Below are positions 32,641-44,810 of a DNA stretch of 64,000 nucleotides, in pieces. How positions within the stretch are numbered: position 1 is the first letter of the stretch; every line of letters starts with the position of its first letter. This DNA comes from Trebouxia sp. TZW2008. Its lineage: Eukaryota > Chlorophyta > Trebouxiophyceae > Trebouxiales > Trebouxiaceae. The notes below the pieces were generated by a model. It was given only the letters and a program-made list of their open reading frames with translations, did no database searches and was not told the DNA's origin. The stretch spans positions 105,882 through 169,881 of the forward strand of contig BDIU01000347.1 in the NCBI GenBank assembly GCA_002118135.1. The letters are read 5' to 3'. A program made the translations under genes and the position numbers.

Positions 32641-33929
32641 AACAACGTCGCTTGAAGTAACGCAGACAGCTGGGACTAATTTGGTGTGTGGGTCACACAA
32701 AGCTCTGACCTTGCTGTCACAGCAATGCAACAAAGCCCAGGGCGCAGCAGCTGCCACTTGCGTCGTGGGTGACGAAGTAAGAGGCATGTGCATCTCACCT
32801 CATCAGCAGAGACGCTCAGGCAGCTGTTCAGTCCAGGCCAAGTCAGTGTGATGCTGTTTCGCAAGGGCAAGCAGCCATGCTATCCGCCAATGATGGCGTC
32901 ACAAGCACATGGTCAGGCAACCCGGAACACATCAACCCTGTTGCCTTGGCCAGTTTGCTATGGCTGGGCGATGATTTACCACCCTAATGCTGGATACAGC
33001 ATGGTTGAGTGATCTTTGAGGAGCCCTGCCAGTCATTGTTTGCCACCAATCATGTCCTGCCAATGCAACATGCAGTCCCTAGCATGCCTGATCAAACTGA
33101 CGTCACACTTGGCAGGTCAATGGCGTTCCGGCAGCAACATGCAACTTGCCTGCTGCTGTGTAGCGTCAGAAATCTGAGGCATATGGCATACTAATAGATA
33201 TCAGACACTACCAGGGCAGCAGGAAATTTGCAAGTGACTGCTTAAGGCCACCAGGCTGCTCTGCTCTTGTTCTGTGTTGGACCTGCCCCACAGTTCAAGA
33301 CCCAACACCAAAAAACTGTGCATCTATAGCATGCTCCAAAGCAAACCCAGACTGCAGTTGCAGCACAGGTTGGGAGTGAAAACCACTGAGAGAGTCAAAG
33401 CACGTCTACATCAGCCATGATACTCACGCGAAGATGGCAAGGTGCAAGACGATCTGGGAAGAAAGTAAGCCGCAAGTGACTGCGCCTTGCTGACCGACAT
33501 CAAGCTGACTCATATGACAATATCTTCTTTATGTGGCTGACATGAGGCAGACGCTCCTCTGTTCCCTACGTACTGTTCAATATCCAGGGCTGAGACACCT
33601 CCAAACAGTCAAACTCCAACCGCTATGATCATCCTGAGACTACTTGAGCCATGGATGTGTCAGAGTGACCATGGACAAAGAAGGTCATTTGCATTTGATC
33701 AGAGCTCCACAAGCAGTCTGTGGACACACCAAAGTAGAGAAGGCATCTTGTGAGCATCAGATATTGTGGCTGCAACAAAGCAGTCTCAATCATTGCATTG
33801 CATGCTTTCAGAGGCAGGGTGCACACTATTGCAGCCTGCATGAAAGGGCATACAGTACCGTATGACACATCTCAGGCACAAGTGACTCAAGCCTTTTGAT
33901 TTGAGCTCAATTCTGACGCAGAGCAAGCA

Positions 33930-35480
33930 TCAGCACTGCTGCAACACTGTGTCAGAAGCGCTAAAAGATTCAACCTGCTGGAGGAAAATGACCATGACAG
34001 CCAGCTTGTGCAGACTGTTGAGAATGAGAAGGCACAGGTGTGTCCCCAGACCTGCTACATCTTCCCGGGCCAGCACATGCTGCAGCCTGCTTGGTCCTTT
34101 GACGCAAAGGCAGCACTTTGTACAACCTCATGGTGCGCACAGGGGCACTTGTGCCGTTTGGTACATCAGGTGAAGCTGCTTGGGCGAGCAAGTCCTTGCA
34201 CCACGCATGACAAGTTGCTATGGGAATCAAGTCAGTTGATGAGGATGCTTGTGCAGCTATTGCTGGATCCACAGCTGATTGAGCATCCAACATACTAGCC
34301 CAAAGCATCTTTATTTGGCATGGTCAGACTCTCTTGCTTTAGGCTGGTTTGTCAATGTGACCATATCAAATACAAAGATAGCAAGCCGAGGCTGTCAATG
34401 TGACATCAAGAGCATCACACTACACCAATGAACTCGGAAGTCTGGCGCCTCACAATGCATCATGTCAAAGCATACATGGTGCACCAGAAAGCTGCCAAAC
34501 TTTCAGGCATCACAGAGCACTATGACAGTGCTTTTGACATCAACACATGCGCTGTACAACACAGAACTCTTGGGCCCGGTAGGTCAGAACTATGTCATCC
34601 TGGGAATTCTGACCAGCTATGTCTCTTTGCTGTTGTGTGATGACAGCATGCAGGCTTTCAGCGCGTTTGACATGCGTACACTGGGGTTGAGAAGCCAATG
34701 TGTAAACTCATGCTGTGAAGATGATAGGGTGCAGGTGAGTGCACAGACCTGTGCCACTCAATTTTCACAAGCCAGGATTTGCGAACTATGAAGCAGCTGC
34801 ACTGCAAACCTAACAAAGTTACAAGACGACAGATGGCAAATGCTGCTGCCAAGGCTTGTCCCTTTGCTAGAAACAATGAGGTTGTGCAGACAAAGTTTGT
34901 TGCTGAAATTTTGGTCTGAGCAATATAACCAATGTGAGAAGGCCAAGCTTGAGGTCACTTGGTCAAGGCTTAGCACATGTTTGCCTTGCAGCAACTTCAT
35001 ACGTTTTGGTACGCACACTGATGTTGTCGCTTGTGATGTGCCACTGGCATAACCACCATGAGCAATTTGATGTCATGCCTGCACTACTAGAGGCCTGGGC
35101 TCTGGAATCGGCTCGTCTTTTGGGGCCCATTTGCTTCATACACTGTGCTATCGCATGCGCACAATTGTACACAAAGCAAGCATTAGGCTAGGGTATAACC
35201 AGCGCCATTGTGACACTGCTCAAAGATTGCATGAAGCTTCAGCCTGCTGGAGGCCTCTCCTAGAACAATCACCAGCAAGGCCAGTATGCGCAGAGCTGTG
35301 GAGCTGTTGGGCCGCAGGTGTGTACCCAGACCTGCAACACTCCGTTTCCACAGGCCAGCACATGCTGCACCCAAGCACAACACAATGGCCTGTTGTAAGC
35401 AGGTGCTGCAGGCTGTCTTGGCTGGCACACACACTTTGCTTGAAGGAAGCCAAATAAGCAATAAGCAACATGATGTCCAA
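33930..35480. repeat. Duplicated block F, two copies
   Basis: Around 33955-34090 and 35215-35370 the same order recurs: GCT(A/C)AAAGATT, CAGCCTGCTGGAGG or similar, CAGGTGTGT(C/A)CCCAGACCTGC, CAGCACATGCTGC. A third CAGACCTG copy lies at about 34747. There is no recognisable coding content. Confidence 0.6.
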
Positions 35481-36500
35481 GCTACAGCCGCAACACAGGC
35501 CGCAGAGGATCAACAGCCACACCCCAGCATCATTTAGCTATGCCAGTGACATGATCACGGGACAATGCAGGTCTGTCTAGAACTTTTGAACCCAAAGGCT
35601 GCAAGTAGCTGCCTCTTTTAATCTGCAGCATGCTGACTCATCTGCTCTTGTGTTGTTTGTGTGGTTACAGTAACGCAAATGCTCCTGTGAGCCCTACATC
35701 TCAAAGAATCAGGGCTGGCACAGGGTCAGAATAGTCTTACTTTGACCACTAGAACTATCCGGACCCCATGGCAAACGTGTGTCTCAGAGTATGCATGGGC
35801 AATCAAGGTCATTTGCGCTTGGTCAGGGCCACACAGGCAGTCTATGAATGTACAAACAATAGACAACTTGGCATAGACTGCAGCTGCAACGGAAGCATGA
35901 CGGAACAGACTTCTTGAACCACCTTGTGTGTCACTGCATCTTGAACCATAGCATGCATTATATGCTCAATCTGCAGTGGAAGTAGAAAGCAATGCAAACC
36001 ATAGCCTGCCAACGCCCATATGGCAGACATAGCCTGTATAGCTCTTCTGGCTTTGATATGCTTTGTATGGTCCTGATGACGCAAATGCTCTTTGCAGCCC
36101 TACACACCCTGAGATGTCCAGAATATAGACAGACTCAGGTGGTGTGGGTGAAAAGAATCATCTGCATCTGAGCCACACAAGCGGTTGGGCACAAGGGCAG
36201 CAGACAAGAAACTTTGCCAGGTACTGCAGCTGCAGACCTGATCTTGCATTCTATTACAGTCTAACAGACTATGCTGGTTCCAATTTCGCTCAGTTGTGCC
36301 AGTCACGTGAAGACAAAGGAGTGCAAGTCTGTCCAGGTCTGTACAACTCCCACTGCAAGTGACTGCAACCTTTTGACATGGATGCAGCTTTGCTGTTGTA
36401 AGGCTTATCTGGCTGTGACGCTACAAATGGCGCTGTATGCCACTTATATTTTAGGATGCCCAGGGCTGGAACAGGCTGAGTTGAGTCAGACTATCTGTTG

Positions 36501-37930
36501 TGGCTGAGTCTGTCAAGCTACAAGCGTCTCAATACATGCATAGACACAGACATTCATCCGCATCCAACCAGAGCCACAGGAGCAGACTATAATGACACAG
36601 GCAGTACAATGTACAATTTTGCTGAGACCAAAGAATTGCATTCCAGGCTTTCTGACGCCTGTACCCTGTCATTGCATCCTAAAAGAGAGGGCTTGCAATG
36701 CTGCACTATCGATCTCTTGAGGCACGACCAACTCAAGCCTTTTGCTAATGTGTGAGCACAGTTGTGACAGAAAGCAAACATCAAGCCAGGGCTAGGTCAC
36801 TGCTACTGTGACTGTTCACCAACTACAAAGAATGCTGTGGTAATGGCACACGTCCGTGTGAGGAGCACTATCTGGCTGCTGAGGTTGCTTCTGGGACAAG
36901 CTTACTTCTGATGGCACAGGAAGTGAGGTTGACCCACAGCAGAGCTTGGCAGCCGATGCAGAGCTCGCCGCCAGAAGCCCTTGCATACTAAGATGCACAG
37001 CAACGCGCTACTGTAGTGCTTCTGCGGGCATGTCTCACCAACTGGTCACAGCCTATTGATTTCGTGGTGTGCATGCTGTGTGCTGGAGCTGTCATCCGAT
37101 TTGTTTGAGGACAAACGTCGACATTGCAACCGCTTCATGGCCTCTGCACGCAACTGAAATTGAGAATTGTAGGCAGCAAGCCGACGCTAAGCTTAGTACA
37201 ATGCATTTCAGACAAAAACACTGTGAAGCTGTGACACAATTGACTTCGATCCAGGCAGGCTTAGCTGAGATTGGCAAGTGCATGTAGCAGAGCAAAGAGC
37301 TGCCTCCCTGTTTGACAAGTGCAGGTTCACGTAGCAATCTGCAACAAGGCTTAGTCAACCAGGTGCCTGATGCACCTGCCAGCCTTGACCTTGCAAGCTG
37401 CGCAGGATTGAATTGCTCAAGGAGGGGAACAATTCAGTTTCAAATAGTAACAGTAGGTGCATGCGCATAGCAAACTCCTGCAAATTTGCCACACGACCTG
37501 GAAGGGACATCTGCTCACACAGCAAAACAATCGAAGACATGAAACCAGGCAAAGTTAGGGTCAGCTTTACTAGTCTTGGCCTTGATGAGTATAACTACTT
37601 GAGCAGTCAGAAGTGGCTAGACAGCTCCTGATAGCTACTTGTAAGGATAGCAGTGACGCTGTGCCGGTAACAGCAATTTGATCAGTCTTGTGGCAAGCTC
37701 CTAAGGCCTGTGGCCATGGAAAAGCCACTGAACCTCAGCAGGCATGCAGATGTGTAGATGCAGCTTGAGTGTGAAGCTTTCACATAGATGTGGTGTATTG
37801 TGCAGTTTCAGCCTCAGACACATGGAGCTCTAGATAGTAAAACTGCTTGAGCGCGTCTGGATAAAGTTGTTGCTGCTTGTGATGGCTTCAAAATTCCTAC
37901 TCTCTGCCACAGCTAAAGCGTTATGCATGT
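36501..37930. other. Gene-poor region
   Basis: Only short overlapping ORFs are present. The frame at 37413-37631 (KEGNNSVSNSNSRCMRIANS) has an unremarkable composition and no homology that I recognise. Confidence 0.35.
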
Positions 37931-37937
37931 GTTGATG

Positions 37938-38925
37938 CTGCTTGTGCAAGGGGCTGCTTGCAGCTGACTCACTGATCACTTACTGTACCTCGATCGCCAA
38001 GCAGCGCTACAATACTCAATCATTCCGTGAATTGCTGCCCCAACTGCAAGTCAGGGCAACACTTCACCAACTGGTTGGGTACAAGCCATGCGCTGCTGAA
38101 CCACGGCTTGGCATTCTGGCAAAAGTTTGTTAGCTATCTCAAAATCTGAAAATGCCATGTGATCAGCGTGGCAACAGCATATGACACTCTGCTGGCAGGC
38201 AGAGTCAGTGCTTGCAGCACACCCAACGATCAGTACAGCTCTGTCAGTCGCGACACAAGGTGACACAGCATGCAACAGTGTTTGAGGTGTATAACTCCAT
38301 TTGAGCTAGTGAAGGTAAGAGAGCTGTTGCCTTGTTCTGGCATTGCAGTTGGCCCTGTGAAGCAGAGGGCTTGGCTTGACAAGGCGCTAGCTCTGGACAG
38401 GATGCCTGAAGGGGCAGCTTGCAACCTGGTCAGATGCTAACGCCTGGTCAAGCTAAGAGTTTAGCTTCACAAGGGCCAACTGCAAAGCAACAAATTAATG
38501 CCACTTGCGCAAGGGTTTGCTTGCAGCTAATTCACTGATCAGCAGCTACACCTTGATTGCCAAGCAACGTCGCAGCACCTCAGTGACTGATTGGGTGCAA
38601 GCAATGCACTACTTGATCACGGCTTGGCAACCTGGAGAACTTGCTAGCTAACTCGACAGCTGATTATGCCATATGATTGTGGCAACAGCATGTGACACTC
38701 CGCTGACAGGCACAGTCGCTGCTTGCAACACATCCAAGAATCTATACAGCTGTGTCAGTCGCTACACAAGGTTACACAGCATGCAGCAGAGCTTGAAGTG
38801 TCTTAATCCCTGTTGGAGCTGGTGAAGGTAAGCGTAGACATTGCCTTGGTCTGGCACTGCAGTTTGCCCTGTCAAGCAGAGGGCTTGGCTTGACAAGGCG
38901 CTAGCTCTAGACAGGAGACAGTTCG
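37938..38925. repeat. Tandem duplication of about 460 bp
   Basis: 37938-38405 and 38497-38925 align end to end. They share GTGGCAACAGCAT(A/G)TGACACTC, GT(C/T)GC(G/T)ACACAAGGT and GCAGAGGGCTTGGCTTGACA. Scattered substitutions and small indels indicate an old event. A TGGTGAAGGTAAG word in both copies looks like a splice donor, so the unit may derive from a gene. Confidence 0.8.
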
Positions 38926-39756
38926 CCTCCTTATCAAGAGTGAGGCCCTTGTCCCTTCAACCTTCAGGTGAGACAATACTGGGATGACAACAAAGCTAAG
39001 GTGTTAGGCATACATCCTTGCATGGTCTATCAAGAATGCCCTGTCACGCATGCAAATACAGTTGATTGCCAACCCCAGCTCTAGTCAAGAGTTGAACCCA
39101 TGACCTCATCATGAGGCGCATGTAACAAAGCCCTGAACAGAGCTGAACCTTAATGCAAGGAGTCAGCACTGTTGCTAGTCGCGCTATCCAGTCATTTGCT
39201 TGGTGCTGAACAGGACAGACTGCACCTTAGCACTGCTTAGATAGAGAGCAGGTAGTGAGCGGGCCAAATATGCCTGACCACAGCTGAAAAGCCATGCCCC
39301 ACACTTGAATGCTCAAACAACTGGCAGCAGCCAGCAAGACTAGGCTGAGCAAAAGCAGAGGAAGCTAGAGCCATTTTACAGCTAGTTGAGTAGGCTCAAA
39401 GCTTCCACACTTTTTGCTCAGCTCAGCCTTGCTGTATGCTGTTTGCTGCGTGCCTACTGAAGTATGTTTGACGGGTGTGGACCACTGATGATCACAGGGT
39501 TATAAAGCACAGCAGGCTTAGCATGCACACTTTAATTTTTGGGGACCCTGTGCCTATCGTATGTGTCCTGCGTGAGCTGCCAGGTGTAATGTCATGGGTC
39601 TACACACGAGTCAATAACAAGGGCTGCACATGCCTTGTTATAACTAGTAACCTTGAGGGCAGTCGTACCTCTGGCAAGGTGTGGTGTTCAGCCAAGTCAT
39701 TGCTGCCTCGACCCTGTAATTCCTGTTGCGCCACCTTCAACAACGCCCTCTGAGTG
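38926..39756. other. Gene-poor region with a tRNA-like fragment
   Basis: At 39075-39120 the minus strand reads AGGGCTTTGTTACATGCGCC...CCTCATGATGAGG...GGTTCAACTCT, like the D-loop, anticodon arm and B box of a tRNA-derived element. The hairpin body of the main SINE family is absent. No gene is recognised. Confidence 0.35.
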
Positions 39757-40308
39757 GTTTTGCGCCTCTGTCCCACTGTGGATGTGGATGAACTTGTGTG
39801 ATGCTACCAGGTTGCCTTTCATCCGGACGCCCTGTCTCATATCTGATGCGTCAGCCTGCACAGTCAGCTAGCCAAGTCAGAGTCAGCAAGAACGGTCAAT
39901 TAGACAGCTAACAGCCTATGAAAAAGCAAAGCACATGTGCTTGTGTTAAGAGCGTGTTGTATCAAGAGGCGGACAAGCCAAAAGCCATCTGTAGTGGGAG
40001 AACTTGTACTCCCTTGAACTGAGCCTTCATGATGCATACAGGGGACGTCAAAACTCTTGGTGTATCAGGCAAAACCACTCAGGCATGCAGCTTCTGGCAC
40101 CACATGTGACAAGCGGAACTACAATTGGGACCAGCCAATGTTGATGGTCGTACAGCTATTGCTGAAAGTATGGCTGATCAAAACTGTAACATACTGGCCC
40201 AAATGGTGTATAGGTTTGACCATGTCACCAAAAAGCTTGTCTTGCCAACACACTCAACAAAAAGACAAGAGTGTCTCATCAGGCTGATGAACGTGGAAGT
40301 CTGATACT
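39757..40308. repeat. Duplicated block D, copy 2
   Basis: Homologue of 31440-31948; see the shared words given there. Both copies carry scattered stops in all frames. Confidence 0.7.
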
Positions 40309-42130
40309 CACGATGCATCATGTCAACGCATACATGATTAGCATTACACTGTCAGGACTGTGAAACTCTTCCATGCATTGCAGCTTGAATTCGTCCTTGC
40401 GCTTGTACAATGCGAAGGTCTCTGCTCAGCAACATGCGTGTGCATATGCATGTGCTGCAACAAGCATATGCGATGCTTGCATGCGCAATCATGCCCACTT
40501 GAGATCATCATAATCATGATAAGGCTTCATCAGCCAATCTCTAGTGATGCTTACTGATCAGCCATATACACATTCTTGTGGTCATGCAGAGAGGCCTCAA
40601 GGGGCTCAGCCAACACAGAAGACAGGCTGCTGTGCACAAAAGCATCAACTGCAGCCTGGCCGCTGCACACTGAGACTTGCCTTCGTGATGCATGATACTT
40701 CATGAACCAAATCTGTGGGTTTAGGCTGTTGTGAGGCAAAGCAACATGTCTCACCTCTGTATGTACCAGTCCTGAAGCTCAGTGCTGGGTGTGCTGACCT
40801 TCAGAAATAGAACATGCAGAAGTGAGTTGTCAATCGATGCCTACAGCGTTGCTTTGTCTTCAAGCTAAGCCAGGGTGATGCACATTGTTTGCGAGTCTAC
40901 CATTTGCATGCCATCAGGACATGCCAATGCACATTCTGCAAGCCATGCTCAGGTGCATGACCTGAAGTTGCTATCGTCAATTTCAGGCTCATGCTACTGA
41001 GCTTGGCTTGCAGGGAACTACAATGGCATGATTGATCATGACGTGGTAGCTGTGTGCGTACTTGCATTGGCTATGCTGTACAAAATCAAACAAAAAACAT
41101 TGTGTTAGGCTTTGAGTTTTTGTCAGACACAGCTGGACATCCACATCAGACATGAGAGGCACCAGATGCAGGCTGTGATGCTGCACAAGGATGTGCTCCT
41201 GCACTTGAAAGTGACGTAATATCCCCTTGGCTTTGTCCAGGTCTAGTGGCAAATTGTGTGGATCAGGTCACCAAGTCCAACCCAGATGCGTGAAACCTCC
41301 ATTGCAGCATCTGAACCCCAGACCCAGGCTGACACGGTTGTTGAGGCGTTGAAGGCCCCAAGCAGAGTCAAAATGCCCACGAGCAGCTGCTGCAGGGGAC
41401 AGTCTTGTCGTTGCAGAATACCTTGCTGCTGAGATTGATTGGGATGATGAACCAGAACAGATGCTGCAGGACGCAGCCAGGTCTCCAGATGTTGTACAAT
41501 TGTTGGGTGCTGCAAAGAACCAACAATGCCGCATGCAATGCCAGCCCTGCAGCACACACTAGCGGCTCAAAGTGTAGTACAAGCCAGAAACATGTGCAGC
41601 GGTTCAGACTGCTGCTGGTCATCAAGGTGTTGCAGGTAAGCACAATTCTGCAGGGCATCTGGCAGCTGCCCTCAGCATGTCAAACATGAAGGTGATCACA
41701 GGAGCAGGCTTCGAATCTTTGCCTACAACTGCCTTGACCTCCAGTCCTGGCTGAAAAAGCTTTCCAGCTGTTAGCAGATCAGTGTTCAGTGCCTGCTTAA
41801 ACCTGCAAAGCCTCTTCAGCTGTGACAAGCTCACAGATAGCTGGAACGCATTCAGAGTGCAAGAAAGCAGCGGTGCAATAGGTTTTGCCGACAACAACCT
41901 GAATGACAGAGTTGAGCTCAAGCTTTCTATATAGCAAAGTAACTTCAATCTTGATGGCGCTCAAGCAGCAAGCTGCCTTGACCGTGTGTGTTTAGGCCAA
42001 TGCTGAGCTGTCATTACGCCATGCTTAAGCAATGACTGCCACACTGAAGTGGTCATTTGAGCTGCTTCAAGTTGGGGCACACATGCAGAAGCCTGCACAA
42101 GTGCCAGTTGTGTGTAAATGAGGGCACGTC
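40309..42130. other. Duplicated, gene-poor region
   Basis: 40790-40990 resembles 47040-47220 (GCTGACCTTC...GGAACATGCA/AGAACATGCA...GTGAG). 40930-41530 contains block E copy 2. No ORF is recognisable. Confidence 0.4.
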
Positions 42131-44810
42131 CTGCAGCCCTTCTTGATGTGTGCCTTCATTCAGGGCAGCTTAAGCATGCACTTCTTGTTGGTACCGTATT
42201 ACTTGACTGAGCTGCAATGCCTAAAAGAATTGCATTGCCTTGTTCATGTGTTTTGGAGGCACATACAAGACTCATTGCAATGTCAAGTGCAATTTGTTGA
42301 ATGGCAACTGTCCATTGTACATGCTTTTGGTCTTGTTTGTATACATCTGCACGAGGTTGGCCTAGAAATAGCGTCTACTGTGATGCAAAACAAGGGATAC
42401 ATTTCCAGCTCAAAAGCTCACAAGAGCTGTTGTAGGGCTGTAACGCAATCAATTTGGTGCTGCCACCCTCACAATAAGTCCAGTGGGCATATAAGTCTGG
42501 AAAACACATGAGCAGTGCAGGAGGCATGTTTCTATACAAAATGCACTGTAATGCAAAGCAAGGGGTTGTGTCTCCAGCTCAGAAGCTTACAGGCCCTGCT
42601 GCTGGGTCGCAGCGCAGTCAAGCTGGTGATGCGAACCCATCAGCTGATCCTGTGAGCACTCTGACCTGGAAGACACAGTGTGCAAGAGCGCTCCTCAAGG
42701 CCTGCCTCAGGCGAGAGCAGCCCTAGCAATGGTAAGTGCCCCAATGACAGACGTGAGGCAACATGAAGGCAGCTCTGAGCATCACATAGAAGTGAAAATG
42801 CAAGCTGCTTGGGCTCTTTGTGCAGTTTGGCGGAGATGATTCTGCTGGTACCGTCCTATTGAACAACATGGAGCCCGGTCTGCCGTTACTCAGGACCTTT
42901 ACTGGCACACGGGGCAGCAGGTGGAGCAGACTTCCCCTCTCTCACACAAACCCATGTGGACACATCTTGCCTGCCTGGCAAAGCTGGTTGAGCATCCTCT
43001 GTCAGGCGGACAGACGCTACCCACTGGGGTTGGGTGTCAAGGGGGATTTGCTCCATCTGTCGGTTGCCCTTTTGTATGTGCTGCATGGTGCAGTGTCACG
43101 TCACCTGCAGTTCTTATGTCAAAATGGCTGCTGCCAGGGGCCTTTGACACTGCTGCTGCATACGTATATGTTGTGAGTGGTAGTTTCTGTGTTATGGTGC
43201 TATGGCGAAAACAGTTCGTGAACTGCGCTTGACAAGTTGACATTTCGTAGCAAGACACTCTTGATGACACCTTCCTCAAGCAGCTTAAGCCTGTACTTCG
43301 CATGACTATTCATGTCTGGCAGGCATGTCTCAAAGCCTATTTGCCGCAAGACCGCCAGCACTGGCCTATCCTGTCCTGTTTTGGCTGACCAGCATATGCC
43401 AACAAAGCAATGACATTCACGTGCTGCAGACCCTTCATGCTGAGGTGCATCTCATGGAGAATGAGCGACACCTGAATGCCAGTGTTGTTGCCCACACAGC
43501 TGGCCAACTTTGCCTATTGACGGCAAGTCATGATCATGACAGAGCAAGCGCGTCCCCAGCTGAGTCAGCTCTGAGCTTGACGGTCACACTCATCTTCTCA
43601 GCACACACAGAATATACAACAGCAAGAACACGCTGAGGTAGCCTTGGTGTTTGTTGGATGAAAGACTGAACATGTCTCTTCAGCTGATCACAAATAAATG
43701 ATCTTGCCTGTCAAAGTTGCTTGCTGCTGAGTTGCACATGCAAACACCAACTGACTCGGCAGCATGCTAGGCTTGACCAATGATTATCAGTCTGAAAGGG
43801 ATGCTTGGGCTGCTTTAAGGCAGACTCATATGCAGCAGCAACAACAGGTGCCGGTTGGGTGTCAGGCACCACAATCTCCCACTGTATATGTGCCTAGCTG
43901 GAGCAACCCAAGCAGCCACTTCTGGACGCAGCATTCCTTTCAATCTGAGACCTATAATACCCTGAAAGTGTTACATTGCCTCGTTCATAAATTTGAGAGG
44001 CACAAATTGTTTTCCAGCTCAAAAGCTCACCAGTTCTGCTGATGAGATGCAGCAACAGTTGTCCTGATGCTTCCGTCTCAACAATGGAGCTGATGAGCAC
44101 ATTGAACTGGGGTTTGCACTAAGCAGGAGAGCTGCCTCAGGCAAGAACAAGCCAGCAGTTGCAGATGATGGCTGCCATGAGGCAGCTCATGGAACTGTCG
44201 GCAACCCTCTGCATCCTTATTGACAGCCAGCAAAGCACATGAGACAACAGTTGGAGCACTTGTACGCTGCCTGTCTAGCAGAGACTGCTCACCCAGCTTG
44301 ACAGCAGGGCTCGTGTCCGCAACCATTCAGAGCCTAACTTGACCTACGGTGCCCAGCGTGTAAGAGGCAGTCTACAGCTGCGCTCTGAACCTTGGCAGCT
44401 CTGCAGCAGCCTGCAAATGATAACCTTTCTCCAGAACATTGTTGTTAAGTGGCTTGAGCAGTTCCTGCTGATGCGCGTCCAAACATTGATGGCACATCTC
44501 GCGTGTGGTCACATTGTGACTGGCAGCATTGAGCTTGACCTGTTTTGGACATGCTGACCAGCATATGCCAATGTAGTGCCATTCATGTGCTCCAGGCACT
44601 TCATGGAGTGCTGAAGCGCACATGATAAGGGCGAGCACCACCTGCACAGTACTGTGATTGCTCAGACAGCTGGCAAATCATGTCACAGGAAGTGCAGGAC
44701 CCAGCTGAGTCAGCCTTGATGTTGATGGTTACGCTGTTCTTGTTTGCTGATGGCAAACCACAGAAAGCAAGCGCAGAACTTAGCTAAGACGACTTCAACA
44801 CTGATTCTCA
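42131..44810. repeat. Diverged duplications G and H
   Basis: Block G: CCAGCTCA(A/G)AAGCT(C/T)AC at 42403, 42575 and 44015, preceded by GCATTGCCTTGTTCAT/ACATTGCCTCGTTCAT at 42232 and 43973. Block H: GCTGACCAGCATATGCCAA at 43384 and 44553, followed by CATTCA(C/T)GTGCT, CAGCTGGC(C/A)AA and CCAGCTGAGTCAGC in both. No intact gene is present. Confidence 0.6.

Larger units (their letters stand above)
29730..36500. repeat. Repeat C array: multiple diverged duplicated blocks
   Basis: Several landmark words recur in the same order and orientation. GCAAGTGACTGC-type words occur at about 29980, 30771, 33472, 35601 and 36355. GTCATTTGCATTTG...CACACAAGCAGTC occurs at about 30210, 30555, 33683, 35808 and 36160. 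TAGCCTGCCAA...CTTTGATATG occurs at about 30416, 32095 and 36002. The best pair is 30446-30898 versus 36048-36480. In the plus frame these blocks repeatedly encode a peptide like LLSALHALRRPGLE, so the ancestral unit may have been coding. No intact gene is present. Confidence 0.65.
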
